From: Certhia americana
Taxonomy: Eukaryota > Chordata > Aves > Passeriformes > Certhiidae
Assembly: GCA_018697195.1 (NCBI GenBank)
Contig: CM031858.1
Location: 127,729,133 to 127,793,132, forward strand
Direction of reading: 5' to 3'
Length of the DNA stretch: 64,000 bases
Numbering within the stretch: position 1 is the first letter of the stretch; each line of letters begins with the position of its first letter. The notes below the pieces were generated by a model that made no database searches, was not told where the DNA came from, and saw nothing but the letters and a program-made list of their open reading frames with translations. The translations under genes were made by a program, and so were the position numbers. This document shows, piece by piece, positions 53,456-63,200 of the stretch.

Positions 53456-56330
53456 CTCAAGTACAAAACAGAAGTATATTGTCCTTAACAAAATATTAGA
53501 AGATAATTTCAAATACATTTGTGACTCAGATTGCTATATGTTATTAATTTAATGCTACTAGCACTTGCTTCGACAGAACTAAATTTTCTTTTACAAGAAA
53601 AACTGACACAATCAGTAAAGAGCAGCTACAGAAATTGAAGTTGCATTCTTCAAACAATAAAATCCTTCAGTAAAACCAACATACCTGAGTCAAAGTCAGT
53701 AGGATTATGTGCTTATATTCAGTAGTCATACTCCCTGCATAGACCAGTCTGCAAGTATAGAACTGATCTATACTGGTGAAGGCAAAAAAATGAGTATGTT
53801 TAAAGCATTTTTGACGCTGAACATCCCTTGAGGTACTGACTGTGCAGGAGCACTGGGCAGTTTCCATCCCCTGAAAAAAAGATCCTCTGCAAAAATGCTG
53901 ATGAATAGTCTCCTAACTTTCATCTAGCTGCCACATAATGTAGAATATTTTGTATTTTTTTAAGTAAAAAGAAAAAAAATGGTGGAAGGGGGTATAATTT
54001 TTAATATTTTTACAATTTTAATGATTTAATGTTTTGTTGTTGACCAGCTTGAAGAAAAGTTAGCATTTTTCAGGAAGAATTGAATGTGAATTGGATGGCT
54101 CTGCATTACAGGGGAAGAAAAAAGCACACAAAAAAGCCTATTTAAGATGCAGCTAGGATGCTCACTCTAGAGGAGAACAGCTGTGTAGAACAGTTATTAT
54201 GCAGTAAATTCTCAGCCTGGCACTCTAACTTTCCTGTGTAGATAACCCCCAAAACCATTCAGGCAGGTCAGGGAAGTGCCTGCTTTTTTTGCCATTAACG
54301 TGAGTTACAGCTGTTTACAATTGCTGCAGTCTAAATGGAGAAAGCAAACATTAACAACATAAAACGATGATCCCACTATGAAATGTGTCTCTGCAAAATT
54401 TATATTTGAAGTTCAATGTCTGTCATGTATTTTGAGTTCCTAGTTCAAACATGTTTAGCTTAAAATTAAAAAGCTTATTCCATCTGCTAGCCCTGCATAT
54501 TCAATTTTAAATTTGTAAAGTGAGGCCGCTGCTTCTTGGTTCCAACACCATTTATGGTGAATATTCAACAGAATAAATTCTTCTTATATTTCTTTTCATG
54601 ACATGTGAATCAGAATTCTTCCTCTGTGTATGCATGAGTTAAAAAGAAAAAGAATACATCATTGTTTCAGTAAACAGACATGGCTTTATCTCTCACCAAA
54701 AAAAAAAAAAAAAATGTCAATAATAGTAATTTTTAAGGACAGAGCTTCTGAGATTCTTATCTGGTGATAAATTATTCTGACAAATAATATTTTAACTCAT
54801 CTCTGCCAATATCAACCTCTGGATCTGGCCCATATACAATTGTTGAAACAAAAAATCAGCTTCTCTTTTGAGTTTTAAGGGAGAAGTTTACCAATAATGA
54901 AACAATCGAACTTTTCAGTTTCAATTTCAGACAATATTGGTGCTCAGTGTTGCAACTTGAATTACACAACATGTAGAACAATTTATAGCTAGTTTTGAAA
55001 ATCAGAAAAATTAGTCATGATTTTTTTTTTCTTCTTTAAGAGAAAATCCTTTTTCCTTACAATAGGGAAGGGAATTAAAGTTTTGAATTACATTCTTTAT
55101 CATAAACTGTCTTAAATGCATGAAAAACAGTGGTTATCTTGCCACAAGGAAGATTTGGAGAAATGACTGTGGAGTCAGTAGGATAATAGAAAAAGAAGTG
55201 TCAACTTGCTGTTATCATCCTGTTGTATTCTTCTTTTTCATTTTAGTTTCAGAGCAACAGAAAAGACCAACACTTTTTAGGGTTTCATTTTTCTCCCATC
55301 TAGTTGACAACAACAGAAGAGTCTGAAGAAGTGACTAGGAAAAAGAATGCTGGGAAAAAAACAAGACAAGTCAAAATTGTCAGAAAGAAAGTACCTTTCA
55401 GGTACATCACAGGCTTCAAGATGACATATTTTCAATTTCATGGCCAAAGAGTGAAAGTCAAGCTATAGTGGAGTAATAAGAAAATAAGTAAAAGCAGCAT
55501 TTACAGTGGTGAAACCAGCTTTATGTTTTAGCTGAACAATATATGCTGACATAGCCATTACCTTTCTCCTGTGCATACCCAGGAATAAGTGCTGATAACA
55601 TGGGAGACAAGCAGACTGCGTGAGCAGATTAAGAAAGGAAGGCAGTGCTAAAATGTGCTGCTGACTCATATTAGGTGTAAAAGACAAAGCCCTACGCTGA
55701 GTGACAGCCAGGGAAAGTATCACTATCAGACCAGCTAAATTGCCAGATTATCTGTGGATTTTTTTGTATAAACTTGCATGTCTGCTTGCCAAGAGTGTTT
55801 TACACTTGACAGAGAAGTAAAAAAAAAAACAGAATACTTTGACTGCATATAAGAAGTGTAAAAGGAGAGAACTACTTCTTTTTCTTTTGTTTTGTTTTGA
55901 ACAAGACAGCAAATTGCACTTTTGTTGTCATGCCTCAAAAAATGTAACAGGACATTCAATGTGAATACTATTTGAAATGTAAAGGAACAATTCAAAACTC
56001 ATCTTATTGTCTCTTGTTGTACAGAGTCTTTTTGCAATTATTTTAAGTAATGAATTTGTTAGCTAGGAAGCTTGAAACATGAATGTTAATTATTTTTTCC
56101 AGAATTGCCTGGAAGAAAATTTGATACTTTTGAAACTATGTAATGAAACCAGAACTCAGAGGATGTTATATTCCTGTTTCCTAAAAATCAGAAAAAAAAT
56201 GGGCTGTATGGATGCAGTTGGTAAAATAGGACAAACTCTGCTTGAATTTGAGAATCAAATACTATTAAGTGCTCCAATCTACAGCCCTTTTTTATGATAT
56301 AAATTTCTGTTTAACTTTAAATAAATGATA
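53456..56330. other. No gene recognised; AT-rich DNA
   Basis: A 17-base A run lies at 54698-54714. Positions 54290-54560 form a non-repetitive block with homeodomain-type cores. No exon or repeat family recognised. Confidence 0.5.
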
Positions 56331-56336
56331 TTTGGT

Positions 56337-56591
56337 TGTAGGCACACTCTTTTTGGTGATTGAGAATGGGGCTGTAGCCGAGCCTCATCCCTAATGGGCT
56401 ACAGCTGTGTAAGACAGGTGAGCAGTGTTGAAGGTCAAGAGACCTGGAATGCTGAGGGCTATGAACCAATTACAGGATAGAGAGGGAACACAGGTAAAAT
56501 ATATGTAGGATGAATATTATAAAGGTTGTACAGAAGAACAGCAAGTGAGTAGTGTTTAGAACTGTTCATGAGGTTAGTTGTCTGTCCTCCA
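56337..56591 (+). repeat. Left (5') LTR, 255 bp
   Basis: Starts TGTAGGCACAC and ends CTCCA. Shares long identical blocks with the right LTR, for example GAGCCTCATCCCTAATGGGC and CAGAAGAACAGCAAGTGAGT. The poly(A) signal region is worn (ATTATAAAGG where the right copy has an AATAAA). Confidence 0.9.
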
Positions 56592-56593
56592 TC

Positions 56594-56611
56594 TGGTGAC
56601 CCTGATGTGAT
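56594..56611 (+). other. Primer-binding site, tRNA-Trp type
   Basis: TGGTGACCCTGATGTGAT lies two bases after the LTR terminal CA, exactly where a retroviral primer-binding site belongs. It matches the 18-base tRNA-Trp site of avian leukosis-type viruses except for two C-to-T changes, both at CpG positions. Confidence 0.85.
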
Positions 56612-57111
56612 GGGAAGATGGATGTGAGAATGAAGCCAGGCAGAGAAAAGCCTGTAGAATGAGGTGCTGACCTGATGTAGCACAGTGCCTGGAGAAGGGA
56701 GCCAGGTGGACCAAGAACCTGAAGAATGAAGCAGGCCAACCAAGAGTTTGCATCACCAGACAACTTCTAGATAGATACACCACCCCCAGGTGAGTGCTTG
56801 GAATCTTAGGCATGGGGTTTAAATGCCAGCAGAAAAGTCCATACTGGGCATCCTGCTGTACATATTATAAGACAAAGGTATTAAATGTGTGGACCAGCCA
56901 CTATATATTCTGTTTGCTGTGGATGAAATGGCATGAGAATGAATGCACAGACTTTCTTTGCTGAAACATGGAGAGAAGCAGGGCACACTCTGTGGGACAC
57001 ACCCACACTGGGGGTCAAGATAGCCACAGGGCTCCTTAATGTTAGTCAAACAAGAGTGTCTCCTGAAAGAAAGGAAGGAGTCTTTGGCAGAAATAAATAA
57101 GTAGGTGGAAT
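56612..57111 (+). other. Leader of the LTR element, no coding signal
   Basis: Between the primer-binding site and the coiled-coil sequence. No gag-like frame on the + strand. Contains the splice-donor consensus. An acceptor-like CTTTGGCAG ends near 57089, just before the coiled-coil similarity starts. Confidence 0.5.
56787..56795 (+). other. Splice-donor consensus in the leader
   Basis: CAGGTGAGT is a full-consensus splice donor, 176 bases after the primer-binding site, in the place where retroviral leaders carry their donor. Whether it was ever used cannot be judged from sequence. Confidence 0.45.
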
Positions 57112-58240
57112 TTCTTTAAGAGAAGGTGAATAAATCAGAAGAAATGGTAAGAATTAGTCAAGAAAAGATACAGTCTGAAGGTAAAAAAGTAACAATTCTC
57201 CTTGAAGAAATGGGGGAATAAAGATCACCTCATCAAAAACTTAACATCCCAGGTCAATCAGCAGAAGGATTTAATTTCTGGTCTAAGCCAGCAAATTAAT
57301 AGAAAAAGACTCTTCTGTTACGCAGGTCATAGAGTCATTGTCTAATGAAATGCTGAATTTCTCTGAGAGGAGCACATTAAACATCAAACTGCAAGACCTT
57401 GAAGCTGTTCATAATTGTACAGTGGCAGAACTAAACCAGGAACTTGGAGATTGTAAGAAAGAACTAGAACATAACTAGTTTATATTAAGCAGTAGAGAAT
57501 CTGAGTTTAAAGGTGTAATGTATGAACAAGAGGAGACGAAGAGCAATCCTGAGAAAATGAGTGAGGAAAAAGAGAATCTAAAAAAGAAGCTTCAAGCAGC
57601 ATTGATAGTAAAAGGTGATCTAAGGCAAAAAGTTGGGAAATTAGAAAAGAGTGGACAGGAAGAAATAGAAAAAGAGCAGAAAAAAGCAGAGGAGTTGTTG
57701 AAGCAAGTTAATGAGCTAGCAGACAAGCTGAAACTAATTGAAGGACAAAGTAATGATTTTGAGTCTCATCTTGGAAATTTGAAACAACAACTTGTAGAAA
57801 AAGATGCAAGATAAAGGATCAGACCAAAAGCTAATCTTCAAGAGCATCCTATTTAAAGGAACTTCAACACACTATTGCAGAACTGAATGATGTCATAGCC
57901 AAAAACCAAAATGTTTGTGAGCAAAACCTAAAGTCTTTAGGGGAGAAGCACTGTATGCTTGCTCATCTGCCATCTGTGCTTGGTGAAAGAGCAAGGGCAA
58001 CATTCAAGAGTAATGTTCTCAGTTGCTCTCAACTCTTAGAGAGGTGAAGTCTGAACTTAAAAAGAAGGAAAAATTGTCGAAAAATTCCAGTTTGAAGAGC
58101 CTAGTTGAAGTGCTGGAGGCAGGAATGAGTGTCTGAATCTCAACAATGATGTTAATGCCATAAATCAATTACAAAAAGAAAAAGAAGCTTTATAGGGTGA
58201 GTTTTTGGTCATGAAAGAAGATAAGAAAAAAATCAAGAAA

Positions 58241-58246
58241 GGAAGT
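58241..58246 (+). repeat. Target-site duplication, left copy
   Basis: GGAAGT, repeated exactly at 58604-58609, bounding the solo LTR between them. Confidence 0.95.
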
Positions 58247-58603
58247 TGTGGAAGAATGGTTAGAGAATAAGGGACATGTGAGTCTACATCAGTTTGCAAC
58301 TGTAGAGTTAGCAAAGTTTAAGACTCAGCTAAGCTGACAAGGTCACCGTGCCCTTGTAGGAGAGCGTTATAACAACAACGAAGTTTTGTAGCTGATAAAG
58401 GGGGAAAGGAATGTTAACACTGATCCACAAGTGTAAGAAACTAAGAGGAGTTAACGTTTCTGTGAGTAGCGAATGATTAGCTTGCTTTTGCACTACGTAT
58501 GAGCTTCATTATGAATTGTATAAAAGACATAACTAACGGAATAAAGTTGAGACTTACTGCTCTCTCATATTGAGAGCGGTCTGTCTCCCACTGACCCCAA
58601 CAG
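58247..58603 (+). mobile_element. Nested solo LTR (357 bp, ERVK-like)
   Basis: Starts TGTGGAAGAATGG and ends ACCCCAACA, with GGAAGT on both sides (58241-58246, 58604-58609), a perfect 6-bp target duplication. A TATA box TATAAAAG at 58519-58526 and AATAAA at 58540-58545 are in LTR order. It interrupts the coiled-coil pseudogene, whose similarity resumes on the far side, so it is younger than the host element. Only one LTR remains; no interior is left. Confidence 0.95.
58519..58526 (+). promoter_or_regulatory. LTR TATA box
   Basis: TATAAAAG, 14 bases before the LTR's AATAAA (58540-58545), the compact arrangement of small alpha/beta-retrovirus-like LTRs. Confidence 0.7.
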
Positions 58604-59150
58604 GAAGTGAGGAGCACATAAAACTGGCAACAGATTTTGAACAAAAAAAACCCACCTTGAGCAACTCCAGCAAGAACATAAAACAAGGAACAAGATTCAG
58701 GTTGCATCCTTGAAAGTGTCAGAAAACATGATCACTTCAGTACTAGGAGAAGACACTGAGCTGAAAGAACTAAGAAGAGATTGTATTTCAGGAAGAATCA
58801 GAGATGTAAACAGAAGTAATTCCCTTCAAGAGAATTTAGAAGGAAAAGTCACCACTTTTCAACTATCAGAAACTGATTACTCTAAGAAAACCAAACTGAG
58901 AGAAGCAACAGAATGTAAAATCTAGAAACAAAACAGTGGAAGAGCCACTAGCAAAACCTGCAAATCGAAATGATTCCAAACCCCAAAAAGCAAAGAGCTG
59001 TAACAGAAGAGAAGTCCAGAGAGCGGCTCCAAAGGAAATAACAGCTTTAGTATCGCATAAAAAAGCCCTGAGAGAAAATAAATGTCTAAAAGAACAGGTT
59101 TATCAGCTAACGTTAGAAAGAGAAAAACAAGAACAGACTTAGATTAAATA

Positions 59151-59390
59151 AGATCAAGTGCTTAAAGCCAAATCAGAAAATATCAACAGCCTAGCTCTGG
59201 GACTGGTAGCATGGAAGCAGAAATACTGAGAGCTGAATAATCAGTACAATGTGTTTCTTTCTTAGTAAAACCTATGTGTTGTATTTAAACATGTCTTTTT
59301 ACCTACTAGTCCTGTCTGAAATACATGAATATGTTGTAATGTCCATTTACCTAAACGTGTCTTTATAGAGATATTGCAATTTTATAATTT
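59151..59390 (+). other. End of captured sequence and 3' untranslated block
   Basis: Coiled-coil similarity fades after 59142. A 42-base block at 59239-59280 recurs at 59726-59767 with about 34 identities. The rest is AT-rich with no recognised coding signal. Confidence 0.5.
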
Positions 59391-59550
59391 AAAAAGAAAG
59401 GGGGATTTGGAGGAAGATTGATAGAGATAGTGTTGAAAGCAGTCTGATAAATGCAGTCTGATAATTGCCCCTGATAAATTGCAGCTGTGTCAATTACCAG
59501 AGGGTGGGTACAGTCTTGCCCTCACAAGTATGGACTGATTTTATGAAAAT
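59391..59550 (+). repeat. Second purine tract and possible LTR remnant
   Basis: AAAAAGAAAGGGGGA (59391-59405) resembles the purine tract before the right LTR, and both are preceded by TTT. The following TTTGGAGGAAGATTGATAG has the look of an LTR start with a worn TG. Further on, CCCCTGATAAATTGCAGCTGTGTCA resembles CCCTAATGGGCTACAGCTGTGT of the outer LTRs. This could be a diverged internal LTR. Confidence 0.4.
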
Positions 59551-59559
59551 GAGGACAAA

Positions 59560-59767
59560 ACTGCATAAGGAGAAGCATTGAAAAGAACAAGACAAGTGAG
59601 AGAAAAGCAGCAAGCAGAGGCCTTACTTCAGCAGATAGAACTAAAAGTACAGACAGCAAACTAAAACAAAAGAACAAGACAATTTACTAAAGCAGCAATA
59701 GGAGCTAGAACAGAGCAGTTCTATTATTCAGTACAACGTGTTTATTTACTAGTGAAACATATATGTT
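59560..59767 (+). pseudogene. Second coiled-coil fragment with repeated 3' block
   Basis: Positions about 59570-59655 read as another short coiled-coil piece (REKQQAEALLQQIELKVQT), followed in another frame by KTKEQDNLLKQQ, then the repeated block ending in IIQYNVF-like residues (59726-59767). The first copy of that block, near 59239, is preceded by similar ELNNQYNVF residues. This suggests that the 3' part of the captured sequence is present twice. Confidence 0.4.
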
Positions 59768-59990
59768 TTGTTAGTAAATTACAGCTATTAATCTTTGTCA
59801 ATATTCCATGAGCATAGGTATGAAAGTTAATTCCATAGGTATAAGTATAAAAACTTTGTTGACGTGATATAGGTTTGGAGACTGAATGGACACATTCTAG
59901 AGCTAATGGAGTCTACATAAAAAGATACTAGTAACATAATATTTCTTCTGCAAGGGCCCTGTAAAAGGATAGTAGACATGGCATTTATTT

Positions 59991-60010
59991 AAAAAGAAAA
60001 AAAATGGGAA
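59991..60010 (+). other. Purine-rich tract before the right LTR
   Basis: Nineteen purines in 20 bases, ending two bases before the TG of the right LTR. This is the position and composition of a retroviral polypurine tract. Confidence 0.75.
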
Positions 60011-60012
60011 AC

Positions 60013-60273
60013 TGTAGGGACACAGTTTGTGGTGATTGGGAGTGGGGCTGCAGCTGAGCCTCATCCCTAATGGGCTACAGCTGTGTAAGACAGGTGAGCA
60101 GTGTTGAAGGTAAAGAGACCTGGAATGCTGATGTGGATGGAACAATCACAGAAGGGTGAAGGAGTCACACAGGTGTAATGCATTTAGGATGAAAGGAATA
60201 AAGATTGTTCAGAAGAACAGCAAGTGAGTAGTGCTTAGAACTATTTATGAGGTCAGTTATCCATCCTTCGTCA
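60013..60273 (+). repeat. Right (3') LTR, 261 bp
   Basis: Starts TGTAGGGACAC, ends TTCGTCA, and is collinear with the left LTR. It keeps an AATAAA at 60197-60202. Differences from the left copy cluster in the middle (about 60130-60200). Confidence 0.9.
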
Positions 60274-60279
60274 TCTGAT

Positions 60280-63200
60280 AAAGGCATAAATTGCTCACAG
60301 ATATTTTAGGAAAGACAGTGCATATAATTGTCATAATTAAGGATGACGTGATTCAATATGAATTATTAAATCGCAAATGCTAGTCATTGATAACATAAAG
60401 GCTACATTGTTTGCAAGTAAGAATAATTTGAAAGTAGAACTTTGATGACTGGAGATATTTCTTGTCTCTTGACTTACAATTTGTTAGTTGTCTGAAACAG
60501 ACTATTATCTAATAGACACTCAGAATTTGGGAATGAAAGAGGACATGATATGAACTTTGACATTTTCTAACTGCTTTCCTGGAAGTTTGTTAGGAAATGT
60601 TGCTGATAATGTTGCTGAGTTAAATTTTCCCACCTTCTCCAAAAATTACTATATTTGTATGAGATTGCATCTAGGAAGGGATAGTATGAAAGATATTCAA
60701 ATTTCTGTGCCAGCTTTTGAATCTTTTCTTCCTTTTTATGTTTGTATTTCATAGGATGCTAAGGGACAGATTATGGGTTTCTCATTTCTATGTTTTTGTT
60801 ACTATTAAGCAGATCTGCAATGGCTTCAGGCAAGAGTTCTGTTGCTGAAATTATTGCTACTTTAAGTTAAAAAATATTTATTTATTATTTATTTATAAGT
60901 GGTTACTTATCTGGGTGCATTTATGATTTATACTTAAACGTTATCATTTCTTATATATATCTCTGGTGTGACAAACCATATCAAGTAATCAATAGAAATG
61001 TTTTGGTATTAAATAAGTTCACAGAATCGTCATTTCACACAGCTGAAACTCATATTCTATGGTAATTGAGTGTGCTTATTAGCATTTGAAATGTGGTAGT
61101 AGAATATACAGGTAATGTTTGGTAAACAGCTGTTGTTCTCAAGGAAAATTAAAATACTTTTCTATAAACTGCATATTTTAAAATTACTTTAAATTTAAGA
61201 TTTTAAAAAAATTTAAAAAAGAGCAGGGTGTAGAGAATTTTTTTGGTAACAGTTAAAACTTAATTGTCACTCAAAAAAACAATTGGCCTAGTAGTTCTTT
61301 ATATTTAAATTTTTTAATAAAGCTTGTTGTCCATTATCTTTCCTTACTAAAATTTCTCCTTTAAACAATAGAACTAGTGAGATTTCATGGATAAAGATAA
61401 GAAATCTGAATTTTCTCTTTTAACTGTGATGAGTACTTAAATTATGGAGGTTAAGCATAGACTAGGAGGAGGAAGAGGAGGAGTTATTTAGCCTTCTGAC
61501 TCCTAATTCTCTTAAACTTCACCCTCTTCACTTCATTGTTATAACAAAGAGCTGACAACAAATGTTGGAGCAAGGTCCATTGCAGATCAGCTGTTGTAAT
61601 TAAAACATTATTTCAATAACACCATGAAATAAAATTTCTTCTTTTGATTTCTTGTCACTATTATCATAGATATTTTATGTAAGTGGAGAGCCGAAATAAT
61701 TTGAAAGATGTATGATATTAGGGGTCTGCTATCCAGCCTTTGATACTTAAAACTCGGCTTACTTTGAAAACTAGAGCCTTTTTCTTTGCTGACATATGCT
61801 GACACAGAAATGCACAGAGCATCACTAGAGCAGTGGTATCCAGGTTACTCAGGATCCAGACAATACAGAAAAGGTCATCTGCACCTTTCATTTCTGTCTT
61901 CCAATGTTCATATGGTTTAGGGATTTTTGAGATTTAGAGATTTAAAAATGCAGCATCACAGTTTATTTCACAGGCCTTGCTGATAGAAAAATACACGCTT
62001 TTCTATCAACAAGGCTTATAGAATTCAGTGGATGTCTCAGCATTGCTGAGTAAAAAAACTGAAAGCAAATATATCACCACTTTTTCTCATGTTATTCTTC
62101 CTGCCACTGTTACTCTATTATTACTAGCAAATGCTTTGTGAAGGTGGTAGAAATCTGAACTCAAAAAAGAAACAAACATAGCCACAGTAATTTTAAGAAG
62201 TCAGTTCCCAAAGCAGATTTGCAAGTCCTCCTCAAAAAGAATCTTAGGATTACAATCAACTTCATTGAAGAACTGGACTAAAGATAGTTGGGTTTATAGC
62301 TTACGAGTATATCAAGTTATAAACATAACTGTTATAGAAATACTTGCTTCAAATTCTGTTTCCCAAAAGACACCTCCTCACTGTATCCTGCTCTTCCCAG
62401 AGGCTGAGGTGATGGGGACAGCAGAGCTAACATAGAGCAAGGACAACTTCTCTGTGCTCACTAATTCAGCATGTGATGGGATGAAGGGGTTCACGGCAGC
62501 AGATCACACTGTGAGTGGCAAAAGGAAGGAAAATCAAGCCTGGGAATGCTTTAGGCAATGCAAATAGGCACTGACCATCACAGTCAACTGTGTGGAACTG
62601 CGTTCCCAGAGTACTGACCAGGCACACAGCAGTTTCATTCGTTTCACTGTTTTTGGTCAGAACCTTTCTTTCCTGTATATAACAAGTGAAAAAGAAATGC
62701 ACTGTGCTGGGTAGTTTCTAACCACTGAGTGGGGCAGCTCTGACTCACTCTGTTCTCACACCTGATATGCAAACACCCATCATGTCTTGGCCCAGCACAG
62801 CCATAACCTTGCACTGATGACAGTCATGCCTTTATAACCTACTTTTACTACAGTCACTGCCTTGATATTGATAATATGGACTACAAAAAAATTGAAATAT
62901 GAATTAGACACATTCTATAATCACATAGATCAGATCATGCTATGTCTTGGAACATGTAGAGTGTTCTTTTTGTGTCTCGGAACTTTTCTCACTACTCACT
63001 CGAGTTTCAGGCACTGGTTATGTTTACATTTTCAAGTAGTATCTCCAAAGATAAAATATAACTTTATACATGTTTAAATGTATCTGGTCATGTTCATCAT
63101 GACTGGGTAAAGATAAATTTCATTTTCATAGCACCTTTTAGTGCTTTGTAAACTTAGAATCAAAGATTCTCATTTAAACTGCTTAACAAAGAATTGTGAT

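Larger units (their letters stand above)
57112..59150 (+). pseudogene. Giantin-like coiled-coil pseudogene inside the LTR element
   Basis: Translation in shifting frames gives a nearly continuous Lys/Glu/Gln/Leu-rich coiled coil. Successive pieces are about 57112-57215, 57228-57300, 57305-57472, 57476-57812 (98-codon open stretch from 57518), 57815-58045, then 58604-59145 after an LTR insert. Breaks include a shift at the G run 57212-57216, an in-frame stop near 57475, a shift plus stop near 57812-57836, and stops near 58925 and 59142. Motifs such as KKLQAALIV and SHKKALRENKCL have the spacing of repeats I remember from the Golgi tether giantin (GOLGB1), whose role is tethering COPI vesicles at Golgi membranes. 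The identity is from memory; another long golgin or coiled-coil protein is possible. No intron is evident over 2 kb, but giantin's rod is encoded largely in very long exons, so this does not prove an mRNA origin. Confidence 0.65.
56337..60273 (+). mobile_element. LTR retroelement with captured coiled-coil sequence (3.9 kb)
   Basis: Two LTR copies in direct orientation (56337-56591, 60013-60273) bound a 3.4-kb interior. The interior starts with a tRNA-Trp-type primer-binding site and ends with a purine-rich tract, in the order of a provirus. Flanks TTTGGT (56331-56336) and TCTGAT (60274-60279) differ by two transitions, as expected for an eroded 6-bp target duplication of an alpha- or beta-retrovirus-like (ERVK class) element. 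I find no gag, protease, polymerase or envelope similarity inside. Most of the interior is broken coiled-coil coding sequence. The LTRs differ at roughly 10-15% of positions by eye, so the insertion is old. A later LTR insertion sits at 58247-58603. Confidence 0.85.

Noticed and set aside
57518..57814. A 98-codon coiled-coil gene
   Set aside because: Similarity continues upstream and downstream in other frames past stops, so this is one open piece of a larger broken pseudogene.
57112..59150. Ordinary LINE-made processed pseudogene
   Set aside because: No A-tail or private target duplication is visible at its ends, and it sits between two matched LTRs with a primer site and purine tract. Not fully excluded without alignment.
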